Assembly (NCBI GenBank): GCA_039029915.1
Contig: JBCCFD010000509.1
Span: forward strand, 1-5,398
Length of the DNA stretch: 5,398 nt
Source of the DNA: QQUD01 sp039029915
GTDB lineage: Bacteria > Chloroflexota > Anaerolineae > Promineifilales > Promineifilaceae
Direction of reading: 5' to 3'
Shown: positions 3,198 to 5,398 of the stretch, in pieces
Layout: every line of letters starts with the position of its first letter
Position numbering within the stretch: position 1 is the first letter of the stretch
Notes under the pieces: generated by a model
Databases searched by the model: none
What the model saw: the letters and a program-made list of their open reading frames with translations, nothing else
What the model was told of the DNA's origin: nothing
Position numbers and translations under genes: made by a program

Positions 3198-5398
3198 ATG
3201 CTAATTGTTGCCCTATTCTGCTGTTGGTTTCTTGGAATTTGGCTTTCTTCTTTCGTCAACGTGCCAATTCCGACTGGATTCATGTTATCGCTGGCCTTTT
3301 TCGGTTCAGGTCTGTTTTTTCGAGGCCAACGACAAATTGCCATTTTTTTGACGTGCATGGGAATGATTGTATTGGGTGGGGTGCGTTATCAGTTTGCTGT
3401 GCCAGTTATAAATACCCATCATATCGCTTTTTATAATGATAACCTAACGGTCAACATTAAGGGAACCGTAATTGATGAACCTGACATTCGTGACCGCTTT
3501 GTCCAGCTTCGGGTACGGGTTGAGTCCATCAGTTTACCGGATGAAGAAGCGACGGCCGTTTCTGGCATTATCCTTGTGCAGGCGTTCCGCTATCCTGAAA
3601 TAGGGTATGGGGATGCGTTGGTGATAAACGGCCGTTTAAGCACCCCACCAGATGATGGTGAATTTAACTATCGCACCTATCTGGCTCAGCAGGGCATTCA
3701 CTCAATCGTTACGTTTCCTGATATTCAGATTGTTGCTGAAAATCAAGCCAATCCAGTTCGCGCCAAGATTCTGGATGTCAAGAATACAGCGCGGGGAACA
3801 ATCAACCGGTCGATTGCGGATCCGCAGGCCGCCCTTTTGATTGGCATTTTGCTCGGGGATGATAATGGCCTACCAGAGCAGCTCAATAACGATTTTCAAA
3901 TCACGGGCATGACGCACATCATCGCCATCTCAGGATTCAATATCTCGATCATTATTTGGGTGCTGTTGGCAATGGGACGGCCGTTTTTATCGCTAAAAGG
4001 AACAGCCATTTTTGCTGCGGTCGGCATCTCCCTGTACACCGTTTTAGTCGGTGCAGACCCATCGGTTGTGCGGGCAGCGCTGATGGGGGGACTTTATCTC
4101 TTTGTCGGATATTGGCTCGGCAGACCCACCTTTGCCATCGCTTCGCTGCTGTGGGCCGCTTTTTTGATTACCCTCCATGACCCGCTGGCGCTGTGGCACG
4201 TTGGGTTTCAACTCAGCTTTGCAGCTACGCTTAGCCTGATGCTTTTTGCCAAGCCAGCCACCGATTGGGTCAGCGGCCGTGTAGCTCTCATCTTTGAACG
4301 CGAAATCAGTGAAAAAGTTATGGGTATCATTACAGAATCAGTCATCATTACCCTAACGGCCCAAATCTTAACCTTGCCACTCATTATGCTCACATTTGGT
4401 CAGCTATCGTTAGTAAGCCTTGCTGCCAACGCCCTCATTTTGCCCGCTCAGCCGGGCGTGATGCTGTGGGGTGGCTTAGCAACCCTGGTTGGGCTTATTT
4501 TCCCTCAGGTGGGCATAATTTTAGGCTGGTTAGCGTGGCTCTTTTTGAGCTACTCCATCTATTGGGTAGAGCTGTTAGCAAAGGTGTCCTTTGCATCCGT
4601 GGCAATTGAGTTTGGCCCCATGCAAGCGATTTTGACGTACGCTTTGATTGCTGCTCTTTTTTGGATTCTTTCTCAACCTCGGAAAAAACGGCGTGCCTTT
4701 TTTAAATGGGTCCAAAATAATGGCGTCCAGCGCAGCGTAACGGGAACGGCCGTCTTGGCCACTTTCGTCATCTTTAACTGGGGATATTCTCAGCCGGACG
4801 GCCGCTTGCACATCTACTTTTTGAACGTCGGGCAAGGAGACGCCACGCTTATTTTGACACCATCTGGCCGCACAATTTTGGTAGACGGTGGTTTTTATCC
4901 CTCGATTTTGAATGCAGAATTAGGCAAGCATCTCCCCTTTTGGCAAAAACGGATTGATATTATGGTCGCCACCCACCCTGACGCCGATCATGTTTCTGGT
5001 CTTGTTGACGTTTTTGATCGTTATCAGGTTGATATGCTCGTGACGGAGGGGAGCGAACGGGGCGAAACGGCCGTTTACGATGCCGTCCTCACCGCCGCTG
5101 AAAATGAAAAAACGCTCATAAAAACGGCCGTTGTGGGTGAGCAAATCATGATTGGAGACGGTGTTACCCTACAGATATTGCACCCAAACGAAAACCGAAA
5201 TGAGGAAAATCGAAACGAAAACTCAGTCGCTATGCGCTTAACCTACGGCGACTTTGCTTACCTCTTCACAGGTGATGCTGAGGTATTTGCTGAACGGACC
5301 ATGCTCCAAACGGGCCTCCCCCTGCAAGCCACCGTCTTCAAAGCGGGTCACCATGGCTCGCGGACCTCAAGCACCGAGCCTTTTTTAACGGCCGTTCA
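3198..5398 (+). CDS. comEC: ComEC/Rec2 DNA-uptake channel (3'-truncated)
   Basis: An inner-membrane protein that carries single-stranded DNA into the cytoplasm during natural transformation. The frame is open for 733 codons from ATG 3198 and runs off the window. Only AAAAG-like sequence precedes the ATG, and a stop at 3171 bounds the start. Order: N-terminal membrane helices (about 1-68); DUF4131-like soluble domain (about 78-200) with GEFNYRTYLAQQGI; multi-helix competence domain (about 208-530) with GMTHIIAISGFN (237-248), DPSVVRAALMGG and FQLSFAAT; then a metallo-beta-lactamase-like domain from about 538, with LNVGQGD (542-548), VDGG (562-565), THPDADHVSG (592-601), TGDAE (691-695) and AGHHGSR (716-722). 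The metal-binding pattern HxDxDH is intact, suggesting a functional nuclease-like domain. Family members are usually about 750-800 residues, so little is missing. Five of the highly iterated palindromes become TAV tripeptides in this protein. No comEA or other competence gene is in view. Confidence 0.95.
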   Translation, partial: MLIVALFCCWFLGIWLSSFVNVPIPTGFMLSLAFFGSGLFFRGQRQIAIFLTCMGMIVLGGVRYQFAVPVINTHHIAFYNDNLTVNIKGTVIDEPDIRDRFVQLRVRVESISLPDEEATAVSGIILVQAFRYPEIGYGDALVINGRLSTPPDDGEFNYRTYLAQQGIHSIVTFPDIQIVAENQANPVRAKILDVKNTARGTINRSIADPQAALLIGILLGDDNGLPEQLNNDFQITGMTHIIAISGFNISIIIWVLLAMGRPFLSLKGTAIFAAVGISLYTVLVGADPSVVRAALMGGLYLFVGYWLGRPTFAIASLLWAAFLITLHDPLALWHVGFQLSFAATLSLMLFAKPATDWVSGRVALIFEREISEKVMGIITESVIITLTAQILTLPLIMLTFGQLSLVSLAANALILPAQPGVMLWGGLATLVGLIFPQVGIILGWLAWLFLSYSIYWVELLAKVSFASVAIEFGPMQAILTYALIAALFWILSQPRKKRRAFFKWVQNNGVQRSVTGTAVLATFVIFNWGYSQPDGRLHIYFLNVGQGDATLILTPSGRTILVDGGFYPSILNAELGKHLPFWQKRIDIMVATHPDADHVSGLVDVFDRYQVDMLVTEGSERGETAVYDAVLTAAENEKTLIKTAVVGEQIMIGDGVTLQILHPNENRNEENRNENSVAMRLTYGDFAYLFTGDAEVFAERTMLQTGLPLQATVFKAGHHGSRTSSTEPFLTAV

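Larger units (their letters stand above)
605..5396. repeat. dispersed highly iterated palindrome AACGGCCGTT (core ACGGCCGT)
   Basis: Exact AACGGCCGTT starts at 605, 908, 1765, 2671, 3627, 5066, 5123 and 5387. The 8-base core with one altered flank occurs at 3551 (GACGGCCGTT), 3976 (GACGGCCGTT) and 4745 (AACGGCCGTC). The inner CGGCCG alone also occurs near 4274 and 4799. Copies lie in the Nudix gene (2), each response regulator (1 each) and comEC (7); none is in the PT-repeat gene or the intergenic regions. Nine copies are read as ACG GCC GTT/GTC (Thr-Ala-Val); 3627 is read Asn-Gly-Arg and 3976 Gly-Arg-Pro-Phe, so selection or maintenance acts on DNA and not on protein. Confidence 0.9.

Noticed and set aside
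3161..3358. 65-residue minus-strand ORF over the comEC start
   Set aside because: Antisense to comEC, no domain, no promoter seen.
3224..5144. Short ORFs on both strands at 3224-3436, 3652-3840, 3956-4180, 4208-4393, 4575-4835 and 4920-5144
   Set aside because: All are shadows of the comEC frame, which has clear conserved motifs throughout.

Overview
The window looks like a chromosomal segment from a Chloroflexota bacterium, probably of the Anaerolineae or a neighbouring class. That placement is an inference from gene style: a secreted protein with a Pro-Thr hexapeptide linker and a Cys-pair C-terminal beta domain, OmpR-type regulators without a kinase beside them, and a ComEC with the variant core ISGFN. 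There is no rRNA or other taxonomic marker to confirm it. No tRNA, rRNA, CRISPR array, insertion sequence or phage gene was seen.

Layout: (1) 1-570, plus strand: the 3' end of a large extracellular protein, made of 13 PTxTPx hexapeptide units and then a beta-rich C-terminal domain. (2) 557-1198, minus strand: a Nudix hydrolase of the CoA pyrophosphatase (NudL) type, which converges on and overlaps the first gene by 14 bases. (3) 1300-2031 and 2221-2973, minus strand: two tandem paralogous OmpR/PhoB-type response regulators, each followed by a candidate intrinsic terminator, with no histidine kinase in view. (4) 2974-3197: a divergent AT-rich intergenic region with a good minus-strand promoter and two inverted repeats. 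(5) 3198 to the window end, plus strand: comEC/rec2, the DNA-uptake channel, 733 codons visible and cut off near its 3' end.

The most unusual signal is at DNA level. The palindrome ACGGCCGT occurs 11 times (8 of them as the full AACGGCCGTT), where chance predicts about 0.08 copies in this length. All copies lie inside coding sequence of four different genes on both strands and in all three codon registers, so it is not a protein motif. It resembles the highly iterated palindrome HIP1 of cyanobacteria, but with a different sequence. One of the genes carrying it is the DNA-uptake channel gene, so an uptake or self-recognition signal is one possible, unproven, reading.

The genes do not form one pathway: surface protein, nucleotide housecleaning, signal transduction and transformation are side by side. 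The regulators and comEC are divergent and could share regulatory DNA.
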